A DNA stretch of 33,690 bases from Zygnema cylindricum (GCA_037447655.1 JBBHKE010003554.1:1-33690); one strand, 5' to 3'; positions 21,452-32,569 are shown, counted from the first letter of the stretch. Numbers and translations are program-made. The notes: generated by a model not told the origin, from the sequence alone.

Positions 21452-22531
21452 TGAAACTCTGAGACCTCCATAAGTCCTCAGACTGGACGCTTCTAAAAAG
21501 CCTTTAGTATAACGTTGACCCTTTTGAATTTCAGAAAGAATAATTGCCACCTTGGCAAACAAAAACTCTAACCCCCTTCACCCTTATGAAGACAAGACTC
21601 CCTTGGGTTGATAGCAAAAAAAATCTCTAAATTGCTCCCTTGAGCAGTAAGTTATGGAGGGTCAAAGTTGACCTTTTGTACATAAGCTTTTTGGGAGAGA
21701 GGGTCATATCTACCAATTTTTTTTTCTAGGTCCTATCTCTCTCACGGACTCTATCTATTGACATACAAAGCGAATCATATTACAGTTCCATACACAAAAG
21801 TATAGTTGGCGGTGTACTTTGTGTAATGATATTGTAAGATATGGCCTAAAAGTCAACACATGTCATATCCGGATTTGGTCCCGTAATTCCCGGAAATGAC
21901 GCGATCCAATGCAATTTCGCCACGTGTCGTCCGATGTGGCAATGACCAGAAACCACCGAGAATCAATTTCAGGATCTCGGATTTCTTCTCGGCCGTCTGA
22001 TTATATGCAAATTTCAATCAGAGCCGTCATAAATACTTGCGCGGTATTTGTTTCGTTTAAAGAAACAAATGCGCGGTACTTGTTTTTTATCCGTACTGTA
22101 ATTCGTACTTCTACATACTTCACTCTATGTATACTGTAAGCAATTCAGTTAAATGAAATATCCTACGTAATAATGTATAAATAAATATCGAATCTTTTAC
22201 CATGTATCACTAGCTCTAGACCTAACGGATAAGGTTACCAGCTTCTGGTAACCTGACCTCTGGCAAGTTCCAGGATCAAATCGTGATTTCATCACTATTT
22301 CTTTTACTAAATAAACTACCAAACTACCATTCAATAATTGAACTAATCTATTTCCCGTAAACCTCTGGATAGCCAAGGTAGCCATGGCTCTAGCTTCCTC
22401 TCCAACTTCTCAGTGACGGCGACAAGTGTGGGAGTTGGAGAGAGAAGTTAGAGATAGATTGCCTCCGCTTCTTTCTGTATTTCTATTTAGACCTAGAAAA
22501 TACTTAAAAAAAGGACCATCAATTTCTACAC
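21452..22531 (+). repeat. Family A LTR, second copy, 3'-truncated
   Basis: Begins TGAAACTCTGAGACC like the copy at 4858 and stays collinear with it (GGAGGGTCAAAGTTGACC at both, GCGCGGTA words, GTAGCCATGGCTCTAGC) up to ATTTCTACA at 22523-22531. The last 450 bp of the LTR, the PBS, gag, protease and integrase are missing and RT-side coding sequence follows at once. Substitution is clearly higher than between family B LTRs, so this is an older copy. Confidence 0.75.
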
Positions 22532-23701
22532 TATTCACATTAACAACGTGACATCCAAAGAGAAACCCTTGGAGAATGAAGGGGGTGACAAGATAGAGAG
22601 TGGTGACTCGGATAAGGAGTTTGCACAAGATGTACGGAGAAGTAAAAGGTCAACGAAAGGGAAGGCACTGGAACCATTCTCACCACGACAATCATATAAA
22701 AAAAAAACCAGTTACCAAAGGTCAATTTTCGAAATTAGAGAAGGAAGGGCGGAATCCGTCCTCTTATTAAAGGCAATTACATAAAATCGTTTGACTGATC
22801 CTTAATCATACCAAGAGGCTAGATACTCGGACGGATGGGATGAGAAGTGGAAACCAACGTTTGTAAAAGAGTTTAATTTAGTGAGAGCAAATGGGTATTT
22901 TGAAATAGTAGACTTACCGGTTGGTAAAAATGCGATAAACTCAAAGTGGGTTTTGAAGACAAAGACGGGAGCCTTGGGAGAAATTCTTAAGTATAAGGCA
23001 AGGTTAGTATGTAAGGGTTTTCAGCATAAAGAAGGTATTGACTATTCACAAATTTTTGCTCCTGTTGTTAAGTTTGATTCTTTGCCAGCACTTATTGCAA
23101 TTGAGGCAGCGGAAGGAATGCACATCAAACACATGGATGTGGAGACATCTTTTTTAAATGGTGAATTAGAGGAGGTGCACATGAAAATTCTAGAAGGATT
23201 TCCTGGAACAAATGGTAGGGTATAGAGGTTATAGAAGGCTTTCTATGGTTTGAAGCAAACGCCGAGAACGTGGAACCATAAGCTTCACAAGGTTTTACTA
23301 ATTTTGGGGTTTATGAGGCTTACAGCAGATTGTGGAGTGTAAATTCGGGGAGAAGGTTGGGACATAATAATTTTTAATGTATATATAGATGACTTTATTT
23401 CCATCTCTCACAACTTGGATTTACTTGGAGAATTAAAGGTTGAATTTTCAAAGTATTTTAGAATTAAAGACTTAGGAGATGCACAATACATTGTGGGAAT
23501 TTAGATTCAAACAAGGAGGAACGAAGATATTAAGTTAAGCAAGAACAATATGCAAAAGAGGTACTAGAAATATTTGGGTTTTTAGATTGTAAACCACTTG
23601 GAACTCCCTTTGATCCTCTTGACAAGCTTTCTAATATTGTTAAAAGTCTCAAGTTTGATGCTCTGTATAGGGAGGCCGTCGATAGATTGATGTATTTAAG
23701 T
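22532..23701 (+). pseudogene. Copia reverse transcriptase (RVT_2 type), degenerate
   Basis: The hinge region reads DVRRSKRSTKGKALEP (22630 on). RT proper: KWKPTFVKEFNLVRANGYFEIVDLP, INSKWVLKTKTG, YKARLVCKGF, DYSQIFAPVVKF, MDVETSFLNGEL (first catalytic Asp) in the open frame 22881-23225. After a stop come KAFYGLKQTPRTW and YIDDF at about 23383-23397 (the catalytic Asp pair), then KDLGDAQYIVGI and REAVDRLMYL. RNase H is lost: the sequence breaks near 23702. Orientation matches family A and it could be that element's missing 3' half, with about 200 integrase codons deleted between. Confidence 0.85.
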
Positions 23702-23993
23702 GTCGGTATTGTTGTTGTGAGACTTCCAATACGGGTGGAGCTACAGCACCAGTTGTAGAAAGAGACATGTTTTTCAACAGAAGCTATCAAGAATCTTACC
23801 AAACAACAGTTTTCTGAACACTACAGAATCATACTCACAACATCAAATAAAACCAAAATACGCATAAAATTAGATCACCATGCATACTCTCAATTCCCAA
23901 AATTGCAGCATAAACTCTTTATTAAACCATAAGATATGGAAACTAGATGTTTCCCAAAAAGTGCCTCTAAGTTTCCATGTTCTCAATACCGGC
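23702..23993 (-). pseudogene. Family D copia leader and gag N-terminus, truncated
   Basis: Minus ATG at 23768 gives MSLSTTGAVAPPVLEVSQQQ, a Ser/Thr/Pro-rich gag opening, cut off after about 22 codons by the + strand RT remnant. Between it and the LTR lies a 225-bp leader. Next to the LTR, CCGGTATTGAGAAC on minus (about 23977-23991) is a weak match to the tRNA-Met primer site. A comparable start is at 32656. Confidence 0.55.
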
Positions 23994-24693
23994 TGACACA
24001 TTTTTTCTAAGTCCTAAACTTTATACACAGAGAGTATGTCTGATCTAACTAACTAATCAACAACTAACATCTGGCGTTATCATACTGCACTACAAAATAA
24101 AAAAGTACCGATATTGTATGTCATTGTACTCACAGTATGTTCAAAACCCTAATTTCGCTAGCCGTAATCTAAGTGACGAAGACTAAATTTTAATGCGCTA
24201 AAAACAAACCAATGTAATTCATATATTTTAACTTTCGACGACGTACAAATAATGTTAGTTTAGCCTAGTCATCGTCAGTCGCGACAGTCCACCCGATTGT
24301 TGTTCAAAAGTACGGTCCACTAGGGCGCGTACAGTTCTGCTTATTCACCACTGGTCCCTGCACGAATCTCGTCTAACAACTCGATTTGTTACCGACGGTA
24401 CACGTTATTTTGTACAAGTAATTGTTCCCAGATGCGCGCTTTTAATTCCGTCTGTTTGATCTTGTGATTTCGATTGTTCGATAATCAACGCTTGTATGTT
24501 GTTGTCGGTACTCTTATAGAATATCAGCACAAGCCTTAAATACTGACGTGTGTCCCTGTAGACGTACAACATACAATGCTACTGTAACACTAATTAAGGT
24601 ATGTATTACAATTTGCCTGAGACAAAATTTTTTCTTAGTCCTAAAATCTTCCTCACACTATTATGTGCTAAGATCAAAGCATTAATTTGAACA
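23994..24693 (-). repeat. Family D copia LTR, 700 bp
   Basis: + strand ends TGACACATTT and TTTGAACA; on minus it begins TGTTCAAATT directly after a purine tract (AGCTTTAGGGAG). One LTR has RNase H and the pol end on one side and a leader plus gag start on the other, so it is shared by two internal regions, or is what remains after a recombination. CTAAGTCCT...CTTTATACACAGAGA near 24010 and CGAATCTCGT at 24363 match blocks in the same order in the family B LTRs. Confidence 0.7.
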
Positions 24694-24699
24694 CTCCCT

Positions 24700-25190
24700 A
24701 AAGCTTTAGACTCAGCTAATCACTTAGTCTAATAACGTCTTTGCCAAACTGTGAATTTGGTGCAAGGAGAGCCTGGGTTAGCATGTTTGTGACTATTTTT
24801 TCATTAGCCAAATAACACAATTTGATGACTCTAGCAAACACCTTTTCTAAATAAAGTGTAACCTGATATCCATGTGCTTATTTTTAAAGTGACGGCTAAG
24901 ATTGGAGGCATTGGCAATGCCAGCATGGTTATCGCACCAAATGGCTTGAGGTTTAGTCTGCATGTACCCAAGTTCTTGTAGAAGTTCTTTCACCCATAAG
25001 AGCTTTTTAAGTGCCGAGCTTGTAGCCATATATTCTGACTCCATTGTTGACTTTGCCGTGATCTTCTCAAGCTTGCTGCACTAGCAACAGGTTCCATTTC
25101 TAATCTGCAAGACAAAACCAGTCGTAGAATTTCTGCTAGGCATGTCGCCAAAGTTAGCATCGCTCCAAGTCTGCAATTTCACTTCTTCAC
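24700..25190 (-). pseudogene. Family D RNase H and pol C-terminus
   Basis: Minus frame 24847-25044: MESEYMATSSALKKLLWVKELLQELG, IWCDNHAGIANASN and KNKHMDIRLHFI are the Ty1/copia RNase H core, with the E of ESEY and the D of CDN as catalytic-site residues. Past a stop, the usual C-terminal tail is recognisable (LAKTLLD). Upstream, SDANFGDMPSRNSTTGFVLQIRNGT, the RNase H start, is in a shifted frame around 25090-25175. Confidence 0.8.
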
Positions 25191-26129
25191 CTCCGAGAAC
25201 AAGTTTGAGGTTTCGAGTCCCTGCCAGGTTCCAAATCTGATTTTTTCGGATTTTGCAAGCTTATTTTTAGAACACCATTAGCAGCAACGATATCCAACCT
25301 TGTGCAGTTCATAAAATATATGAGGCTTACTTTGATCACCCACTTACTCCTAATGGCTTTTCTGTTCGGAGGAAGCTCCACCAACTCCCACGTTTGAGTT
25401 TCCATAATGGATTTCATCTTGTCATTTGCTGTCTCAATCCAGTGAGTTATTTCCGGTGATGAGAAGGCCTCCCCAATGGTTAGAGGCTCCTCGGAGGCGA
25501 TACAGACTGCAAAGTGCGATCCAGTTTGCAGACGGCTGTTATATCTCGTTCCCTTGGGATATACTGAGGATGAGGATGGATGTTTAGCATTCTTTTTTGT
25601 CATGGAGCCGAATGTGTGTCCTCGGAAATTTTGCAACCGGCTCTGAGGGAGCCGTAAGAGGAACGTGAGTGTTCGTGGACACATTTTCTATAGGTTGCTG
25701 TTGAGGAACCTGAAAGTAAATGGTCGTCTTTGTGTCAAAGATGACATAATCCTGCAATTTTTCTTCCGCCGGTTTATGTGTCATGGTGAAATAATCAGCC
25801 GACTCTCCTTCATCTTTTATAATGATATTCCTTGAAACAATTTTTTTATTTTTATCAAATACATAAACGCTATACCCCTTAGAGTTATCATCATATCCCA
25901 TTATTATACATGGTAAGCCTTTCGGTTCCATTTTCCAAGTGTTTTGTGACGTGTTAAGAATGAAGCACTTACTCCCAAAAACTTTAAAATAACTGACCTG
26001 AGGTTTCTTTTCTCTCTATAGCTCAAATGGTGCAGTGCTTACTGATATTGATGCAATCCTATTATTTAAATTAATTGCACAGTTAAAGGCCTCAGCCCAG
26101 AATTTCAAATCTACATTTTTAAGATGTCA
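25187..26129 (-). pseudogene. Family D integrase C-terminus and RT with large internal deletion
   Basis: From 26115 down on minus: LKNVDLKFWAEAFNCAINLNNR (integrase end), VFGSKCFILN, then frame 25584-25931 MEPKGLPCIIMGYDDNSKGYSVYV, the GYD..SKGY module at the integrase C-terminus. Frame 25187-25684 has the RT start ITHWIETANDKMKSIMETQTWELVELP and SKWVIK, which runs straight into VSLIYFMNCTRLDIVAANGVL, the RT end. The whole catalytic RT, including the first Asp and the Y-x-DD box, is missing, yet the frame is kept across the joint. One stop (ELW to EL-stop) lies near 26022. Confidence 0.8.
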
Positions 26130-26227
26130 TCAACTCTCTATTGGGTCCATAGGCTTAACACCAATAAAACATTAACGTTATTTTATACCTCTACCAATAA
26201 TTTGGATATGTGTTTGAATAACCAAAT

Positions 26228-26584
26228 GAAATGGCAAGATTAATGTCCAAAATGCTTACACTTGTGATCATTTTCGTTTATAAAAAACACTGAAATGGCA
26301 AGATTAATGTCCAAAATGCTTACACTTGTGATCATTTTCGTTTATAAAAAACATTGAAATGGCAAGGTTAATGTCCAAAATACTTACACTTGTGATCATT
26401 TTCGTTTATAAAAAACACTGAAATTGCATGATTAATGTCCACAATGCTTACACTTGTGATCAATTTCGTTTATTAAAAACACTGAAATGGCAAGATTTAT
26501 GTCCAAAATGCTTACACTTGTGATCATTTTCGTTTATAAAAAACATTGAAATGGCAAGGTTAATGTCCAAAATACTTACACTTG
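26228..26584. repeat. 64-bp tandem repeat, about 5.6 copies
   Basis: Unit GAAATGGCAAGATTAATGTC...CGTTTATAAAAAACACT starts at 26228, 26292, 26356, 26420, 26484 and 26548, exactly 64 bp apart, and stops within the sixth copy at CTTACACTTG. Copies 3 and 6 share two variants (ATTGAAATGGCAAGG and AATACTT), suggesting multi-unit duplication. No spacers, so not CRISPR. Confidence 0.95.
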
Positions 26585-26589
26585 GTCTC

Positions 26590-28007
26590 GACAGGGAGAG
26601 ATAAACTAGTGTTCTCTTACACATAATGGCTCAATGCCGTACTATGATAACCGTTATCAAGTGACCATACGATGTCAATGCTATTATAAAAAGAAATCCT
26701 AGGTACACTATTAAAATTGAAAATGTTATCGCACTAAATGCAACTCGGATTTCTAAGGCTAAAAATAACTTTACTTTACAAAGGGCACTAAAATAATGTT
26801 TTTCGTAGATAACAATTAGATGTTGCTTATAGATAACCTATACGTGTCCATTGTTAACTGCGAATATATACCATCGTGGACCGATATAGTACAACTGTCA
26901 AGTTGTTAAATTTCACTAAAGTGGACTATTTCGGAAAAAGTCTTATTAAGTGGACCCTCCACGAAGGCCATTGTTTTTGTCGTTTCGTCCTTTTTTTGCG
27001 AAATATTGTCCAAGTCGAACCATTTCGGTTAAAGCACCTCTACGGTAGATATTTGGAAAAACACCATTTGGCCGAATTCCACGAATTAGTTTTGTTTGCG
27101 TCCATAGAAGTGGCAAAAAAAAATAGACTAAAGTGGATTATTCGGGTTATAGCTTGAAGGAATTGTTTCTTCGACGTCGATTATCTGATCGTGGCTCCCA
27201 ATGGCTTGTTCCGTAGGCTTCAAATCCATACTTTCTAAAAATTATTGGCCCGTCGAAAAGGCATACGCAAAAAAAATTAACATTGTCTAAAATTTTAGCT
27301 CAACATTGGAGAATTGTTCGACGACTACTGCTTATCCGATTGCTTCTTACGAAGACTTATCGGGCAGGTGTTGCATTGGTTTACGTTAAACCTAAACGGA
27401 TGTTGTTCAACCAAGCATTGTTTGAGGGCTTGAAGAAGTGAAAGAGGTCGAAGTACAAGGAACGCGTTTTCGAACAGTTTGAGATTTGAGTTAAACTCGT
27501 ACTTGTTCTCAACTGTCGCTTATCTTTGGGGCTCCCAAAGGCTCGTCACGTTGGTTTCAAATGCCTTTGTATGTTAGACATAAAAACGTCCCTTTAAACG
27601 CGCTTGTGTAAAAGTTATACTTGACAATATCTATTTTAGGTTCAAATTTAAGTTAGTTTTATACTTGTTTCTCAAATACCGCTTTTCTTTATAACAAAAA
27701 TTTCGCTGATACTTAACCAACGAGCCATCATGGGCTGCCATCCAAGAAGGGAGAGTGGAGAAATTTTTTCTCAAATTTACCTCCGAAAGAGGAAGCAAAA
27801 GTGCATTTTTGATATTGTTGGTGACGTTCTCGTACAGCTAACAGACGTGCCAATATCTACACTATCTAAAAATCCATGATTTCGTTAAAAGTATCTACTC
27901 TGAATAAAGTGGGAAACTGGTTGGCGCACCTACACTAAAATCACACATCCAACATTCAATCCGAGTGAAATCAACAAAAAGTGACGTGAAACGACAAACA
28001 CGTACAG
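26590..28007. other. AT-rich DNA, unknown
   Basis: No domain recognised. A 93-codon open frame at 26876-27157 on + (MDRYSTTVKLLNFTKVDYFG...) overlaps a short direct repeat (CTAAAGTGGACTATTTCGG at 26917, ACTAAAGTGGATTATTCGG at 27126) and looks like chance. 27178-27240 and 27515-27580 are diverged direct repeats (TTATCTGATCGTGGCTCCCAATGGCT against TTATCTTTGGGGCTCCCAAAGGCT), hinting at an old unclassified repeat. Confidence 0.4.
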
Positions 28008-28009
28008 TA

Positions 28010-28140
28010 CACCGCGAATCCTAATTAGAGCAAAGAAAAAATTAGAGTAAAAAAAGAGAAAAAAATAATTTGAGTTATGAACTCTAATTTGTGCGATATA
28101 ACTTTTTCAAAAAATAATTTAGGGTGCGTCTCCGTGTACT
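28010..28140 (+). mobile_element. Lone left end of TA-target inverted-repeat element
   Basis: After TA at 28008-28009 the sequence CACCGCGAATCCTAATTAGAG begins; it and the next 110 bp (AAATTAGAGTAAAAAAA, TGCGATATAACTTTTTC) match the left end of the element at 29991. No right end (ATTCGCGGTG) is found downstream, so it is truncated or solo. Confidence 0.65.
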
Positions 28141-28878
28141 TGTAACTTAGAGAAATTACTTTGTTTTTTAGCGCAGATCTGGCGAACCCAGATTTCAAGT
28201 GTCCTTAGGTGTAAAAACGGAATTAAAACTTAAGGGTGTGACAATTGTATACGCTGACATGCCAGGACGGTTGCCAACGTCTACAATCTGTGATTTTCCA
28301 AAGTGTTCGTGACGTCGCATAATTGTACGGTGAGAGGTGGTGAGTGCAAGTTGATGTGGCGCCCTCAGAGATTTCTCGCGTTTTCGTAAAATGGCATCGG
28401 AATCTTCAGATCCCCTGAAAAGAATAAATCCACACGGAATAAAACCTGACAAAACGAAACAAATTATGTACTTTGATGGACGAAAACGGACAAAACATAC
28501 CGAATTGTGTATTTTTCGTCGTCGCTTGAATTCATTTGAAATTTTATTGAAAAAATTATACACATGTGAATACGTGTTATTTTTTGTTTAGCGAAAATAC
28601 TTTGTTTTAAAAAACATGGCGCATGTGTTTAAAAGAAAAGTTTGAAGATGACGTTTTTTGGTGTGGCCGTGGGTCGAAGAACTTAAGACGATAACATGCA
28701 GTACATATTAAATTCGATGATGACGCAAAATGTACTTCTCCTATTTTGCTTTGTCTTTTTTCTAAAAGGGAAAAGCATTGTAGTCGCATTTGTCTCTGGT
28801 GACAACGATAGTTGAACGTCAATTTTTTTTGTGTAAGATAGTAAGCCGTTGAGTAATTTGAGTTTTGATTGGCTTTAT
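28141..28878. other. AT-rich DNA, no gene seen
   Basis: Overlapping open frames at 28195-28563 (minus) and 28391-28591 (+) have no family signature. It probably includes further sequence of the truncated element to the left, but I see no boundary. Confidence 0.35.
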
Positions 28879-28886
28879 CATTTTCC

Positions 28887-29771
28887 TAGTGTTGTGAATC
28901 GGTAAAAAAATTATCGCGATAACACCGATACCGATAGTTATCGGTTATCGAACGGTCAGCGCTCCCGATATATTTGTACTTTCTGTACTTTGTGTCCGGA
29001 GTGCTTTCTGTTCGGTAAACTGAAGGGTAAATTTACGAGAAATGTACGGTTTTTTACGGGAAATGTACGGAATTTGACGAAAAAATACGTTGCACTTTGT
29101 TGTACTTTTTGGGCGGTTAACTGAACATAAATTTTACGGGAACGTACGGAATTATACCGATAAACTGATTATCATGGAACGGTAAAAAGACGGCGGACAC
29201 AAAGTACAACGGATGCAAAATAACATTATGCGCGCCGCCGGAATCGAAAGGACGAATTTCAATGAGAAAATACGAGCGGACGGTCAACGTGAGCCCCGGC
29301 ATCTCGAAATGGCTTTTTTGGCGGCTTTTGAAAAAAAGTCCACGGATTGACACGTGGCAGATTTCCAGTGGATCCCAAAAAGAAAAGGGACAAAGCCACG
29401 GCGTCGGATGTGAAAGGTACATCGTTTTAGCTGGAGCCGTACTAAAGCCGTACATATCTAATGTCGGCTACTGTACCTTCGGCTTGTACAAATGATCTGA
29501 TTGGTAGGTACCTCAGGGGTTGTGAGTAGGGCGCATCGGGGGAATAAGACGTACAGATGAGTGTACATGCCGTACATTTATATATACGGTCCGTACAGTT
29601 ATCGTCGATAGTTATCGTTATCGGCATTATCGCCGATAGGTAGCCGATATTATCGGCTATTTATCGGCGATAAGACCGATAGCAATATATCGTACCAATA
29701 TATCGATTATCGGGTCCCCGAAAAAAGGCCAATATCGATTATCGGCAAATCCTTACCGATACACAACACTA
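28887..29771. mobile_element. hAT-type nonautonomous transposon, 885 bp
   Basis: Flanked by a perfect 8-bp direct duplication CATTTTCC (28879-28886 and 29772-29779). Terminal inverted repeats TAGTGTTGTGAATCGGTAA (left) and the complement of TTACCGATACACAACACTA (right) differ at one base. Both ends carry dense ATCGG/CGATA words (28917-28949; 29597-29760), like the subterminal transposase-binding repeats of hAT elements. 8-bp target duplication plus TAGTGTTG-like ends fit hAT. No transposase frame; the inner part (29215-29420) is more GC-rich than the flanks. Confidence 0.88.
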
Positions 29772-29990
29772 CATTTTCCAATTTTGATGCAACGAAAAGG
29801 GACACGTGGTACATTACTATTTGTTGTATTTCGCGTGGTTGTAATGGTATGATAAACGGCTAAACAAATTCGACGTCACGCTAAAATGTCGTGTAATCAA
29901 TACCAGTACACAGTATAGTACTTTTAATTTTGGCGCGTGCGATCCCGTCACATCACGCCACGTTGTCGTGTTCTCAATATCCGTGCACTA

Positions 29991-30605
29991 CACCGCGAAT
30001 GATAATTAGAGTAGAGAATAAATTAGAGCAAAAAAACAAAAAAAAAACAATTAGAGTTATCAACGCTAGATTGTGTGATAGAACTTTTTCACAGAGGAAG
30101 TTTACGTTAATTTTTTTTAGGTACTCTGTATTGGGTTATGTCGGCTATAATTATCACGCTGTAATTATAAACACTAAATTATGTAGATGAACAAAATCTG
30201 TTAGTCCGTATAGTTTGACGTCATTTTGACGTTATTACTATTTGTCGCGCTGAATGTCAAGTAATGTTGACACTGACGACGATGTTGTCGACGGACGAGA
30301 GTTATACGAACGACTTATTTCGATGTGATTGAATTTTTTGTTTAGTGCGATTTCACGTGCTAGCGCGATTCAATTAAATCATTAATTGTACCTTTTTACT
30401 TATAAAAGTACAATTTGGCACGGTCGGACGTCGTTCGTATACCACACTATTTAAAACGAACCTATATTATAATTTCTTACGCTAATTAACCTTACGTTAA
30501 ATATTATAATGAAACATTTAGAATCATTCACTCTATTTAAGGTGAGAGAGTCGAAATTTAGGGCGACTGAATTAGCGTTATTTACTCTAATTATGATTCG
30601 CGGTG
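29991..30605. mobile_element. Short inverted-repeat element (MITE) with TA target, 615 bp
   Basis: Left end CACCGCGAATGATAATTAGAG and right end, on minus, CACCGCGAATCATAATTAGAG match at 20 of 21 bases. TA flanks both sides (29989-29990 and 30606-30607). TA duplication is typical of the Tc1/mariner superfamily, though the termini are not the common Stowaway sequence. No transposase. A related end is at 28010. Confidence 0.8.
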
Positions 30606-30607
30606 TA

Positions 30608-31690
30608 CCGTAATATCAGTGTTGGCGTCACGTACTATGTTCGTACATGGTAGGCGCTATATTATTGCATTGTACATGGTATTGTACCATATTGTAACCG
30701 AAGTCGTTAACGATTGGTTTGAAAAACGTCACGGCTAAAGCAAACTTACGAAAAAAGGAAAAACAATTAACGTTTTACATAACGGCCGACACTATTAAAC
30801 GTCGCGACTGTTAAATTTCAATCCGACGGCAGATATAAATCAATCTATACAATTTATGAACCCAATGCAAAATGATAATATAATATGTAACGCGGAAATA
30901 AGTTGAAACGACAGAAACAAATGAGGCATGAACCGAAATTACACTGTATAAATCCGCTAATAAATGTAATTGAAACGACACTTTGTCAATGATAGTCAAC
31001 AGTCAATTGAAAAAAAATAAAATTGATAAATGAAAACCATATGGGGGCACAATCGTCCATTCAAACGACACGAAGAAATGAAACAACGAACTAAATCGTA
31101 TCACGTGACAGAAGTTAACATCTAATTAATATATTTCAGGAAAAAGACAAAATTTTACGCTAAAATACTCGTATGTTACAGGTTTTTTAATTATTTGCTA
31201 TCAAAATCCATGGCGGAAAGGTTCATGTATGCACAAGAAGATGACGAAGCCAAGTGAATGGTTTAATTCGCGTTTTTTTCATATAGGGAGTTTGATTAAG
31301 CGTAAAAGTTTCATATTAATTTGAGCGTTCGTCCTCAATCTAATGAATGATATGAATGAAAGGACTTTAAATGAAATGTAGTATTAAATACTTCAATGTT
31401 AAATCTAGAATACACATTAAACCATTAGCATTATCCAACCATTATTCATTTAAACAGAATACTAATGGTTTTTATTTATTTTATATTAAGGTGTTGCATA
31501 TATATTTTTTATATTTTTTTTATCAATATATTTTTTTACAAAAGAAAAAAACAAAAAAATACAAACAAAATAAATATCCACAATACAACCTTCATCACAT
31601 ACCATAAACGAAAGAAACAAATATAAACATAAAAAAAAATAAGAAAATAAAAAGAAAAAAAGAATAAACATCAGACTTAACTAGGATTCA
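30608..31690. other. AT-rich DNA, no gene seen
   Basis: Short open frames only. 30640-30705 repeats GTACATGGTA/TTGTACCAT words. 31500-31680 is A/T homopolymer-rich. Nothing in it supports a gene or a classified repeat. Confidence 0.4.
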
Positions 31691-31692
31691 AC

Positions 31693-32310
31693 CAACTTAG
31701 TCTAAAGACCCAAAAGGTTGAAACAACATCATTATCAGCTTGATGGTTGACTAACAGTACAAACACGTATTTTCTTTTATATTTTTTTGATAGTTAAAAT
31801 ATGTTGATTAATTCAAGTACTTTTTTTTGTTTTTGATAAACAACTTAGTCGAAGACCCAGATGGTTCCATAAACATCATTATCAGCTCAAAGGCTGACTA
31901 ACAATAGAATCACTTAATATTTATTAACTTTCATTGTTTATTATAGTAGATTGATTACTTTGAGTACTTTGCTTTTATTTTTCTTTTTTTGTGATCAACA
32001 AACTTAGTCATAAGACTTAGAAGGTTGCATAAATATCACTATAAGATCGGAGGCTGACCAACGTTACAAACACTTATTTTCATTCATAAAATTTGTTTGT
32101 TAGATTATATTGTTACTTTCAATAATTTTTTTTTTTGTTTTTTCGATCAACCAACACAGTCTAAAGACCAAAAAAGTTGTTGAACATCATTATCAGTCCA
32201 AAGGCTGACCAACATTACCAACATTGGTATATATATATATTTTTTAAACACAACACAAATTCATTGACTACTTTGTTTCAGTGATTCTTGATTACTTTGT
32301 TTTTTTTTAT
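31693..32310. repeat. Diverged tandem repeat of about 150 bp, four copies plus a partial
   Basis: CAACTTAGTC-AAGAC-CA--AGGTTG--AACATCATTATCAG...GGCTGACTAAC begins at 31693, 31841, 31998 and 32152 (steps 148, 157, 154). Each copy ends in a T-run and GATCAAC-like words. From 32310 the pattern degrades. Lengths vary because of the T-runs. Confidence 0.75.
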
Positions 32311-32569
32311 GTGATCAACATTACAGACATTATTATTATTATTATTATTTTTGAAATACAATACAAATACTTTTAATACTTTGTTTTGATGATACTTTGA
32401 TTACTTTGTTTTTTTTATGATGTTACTTGCAAGTAAGCAAGTATTACAAATATTTTTGTTTATGTGGAAAAACATGACAAATACTTTGTTTCGTACAACC
32501 TAAAAAATTTTAATGACTAAAAAAATTTATAGAACCCTAAATTTGGTTTTAATCAAACCCTTAAAAACC
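32311..32569. other. AT-rich DNA with (ATT)n run
   Basis: (TTA)n microsatellite at 32329-32350 and repeated ACTTTGTTTTTTTTATG words, probably the decayed end of the tandem repeat to the left. No gene. Confidence 0.45.

Noticed and set aside
26228-26584. Possible CRISPR array
   Set aside because: The repeats are directly adjacent with a 64-bp period and no unique spacers, and the context is eukaryotic.
26876-27157. 93-codon + strand open frame as a real gene
   Set aside because: No start context, domain or homologue recognised, and it lies across short direct repeats in AT-rich DNA.
28391-28591. 66-codon + frame as a host exon
   Set aside because: No splice signals or domain that I can support; fully overlapped by a longer chance frame on minus.
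29442-29495. Open frames in the hAT element as a transposase
   Set aside because: Too short, and no DDE or hAT dimerisation signature.
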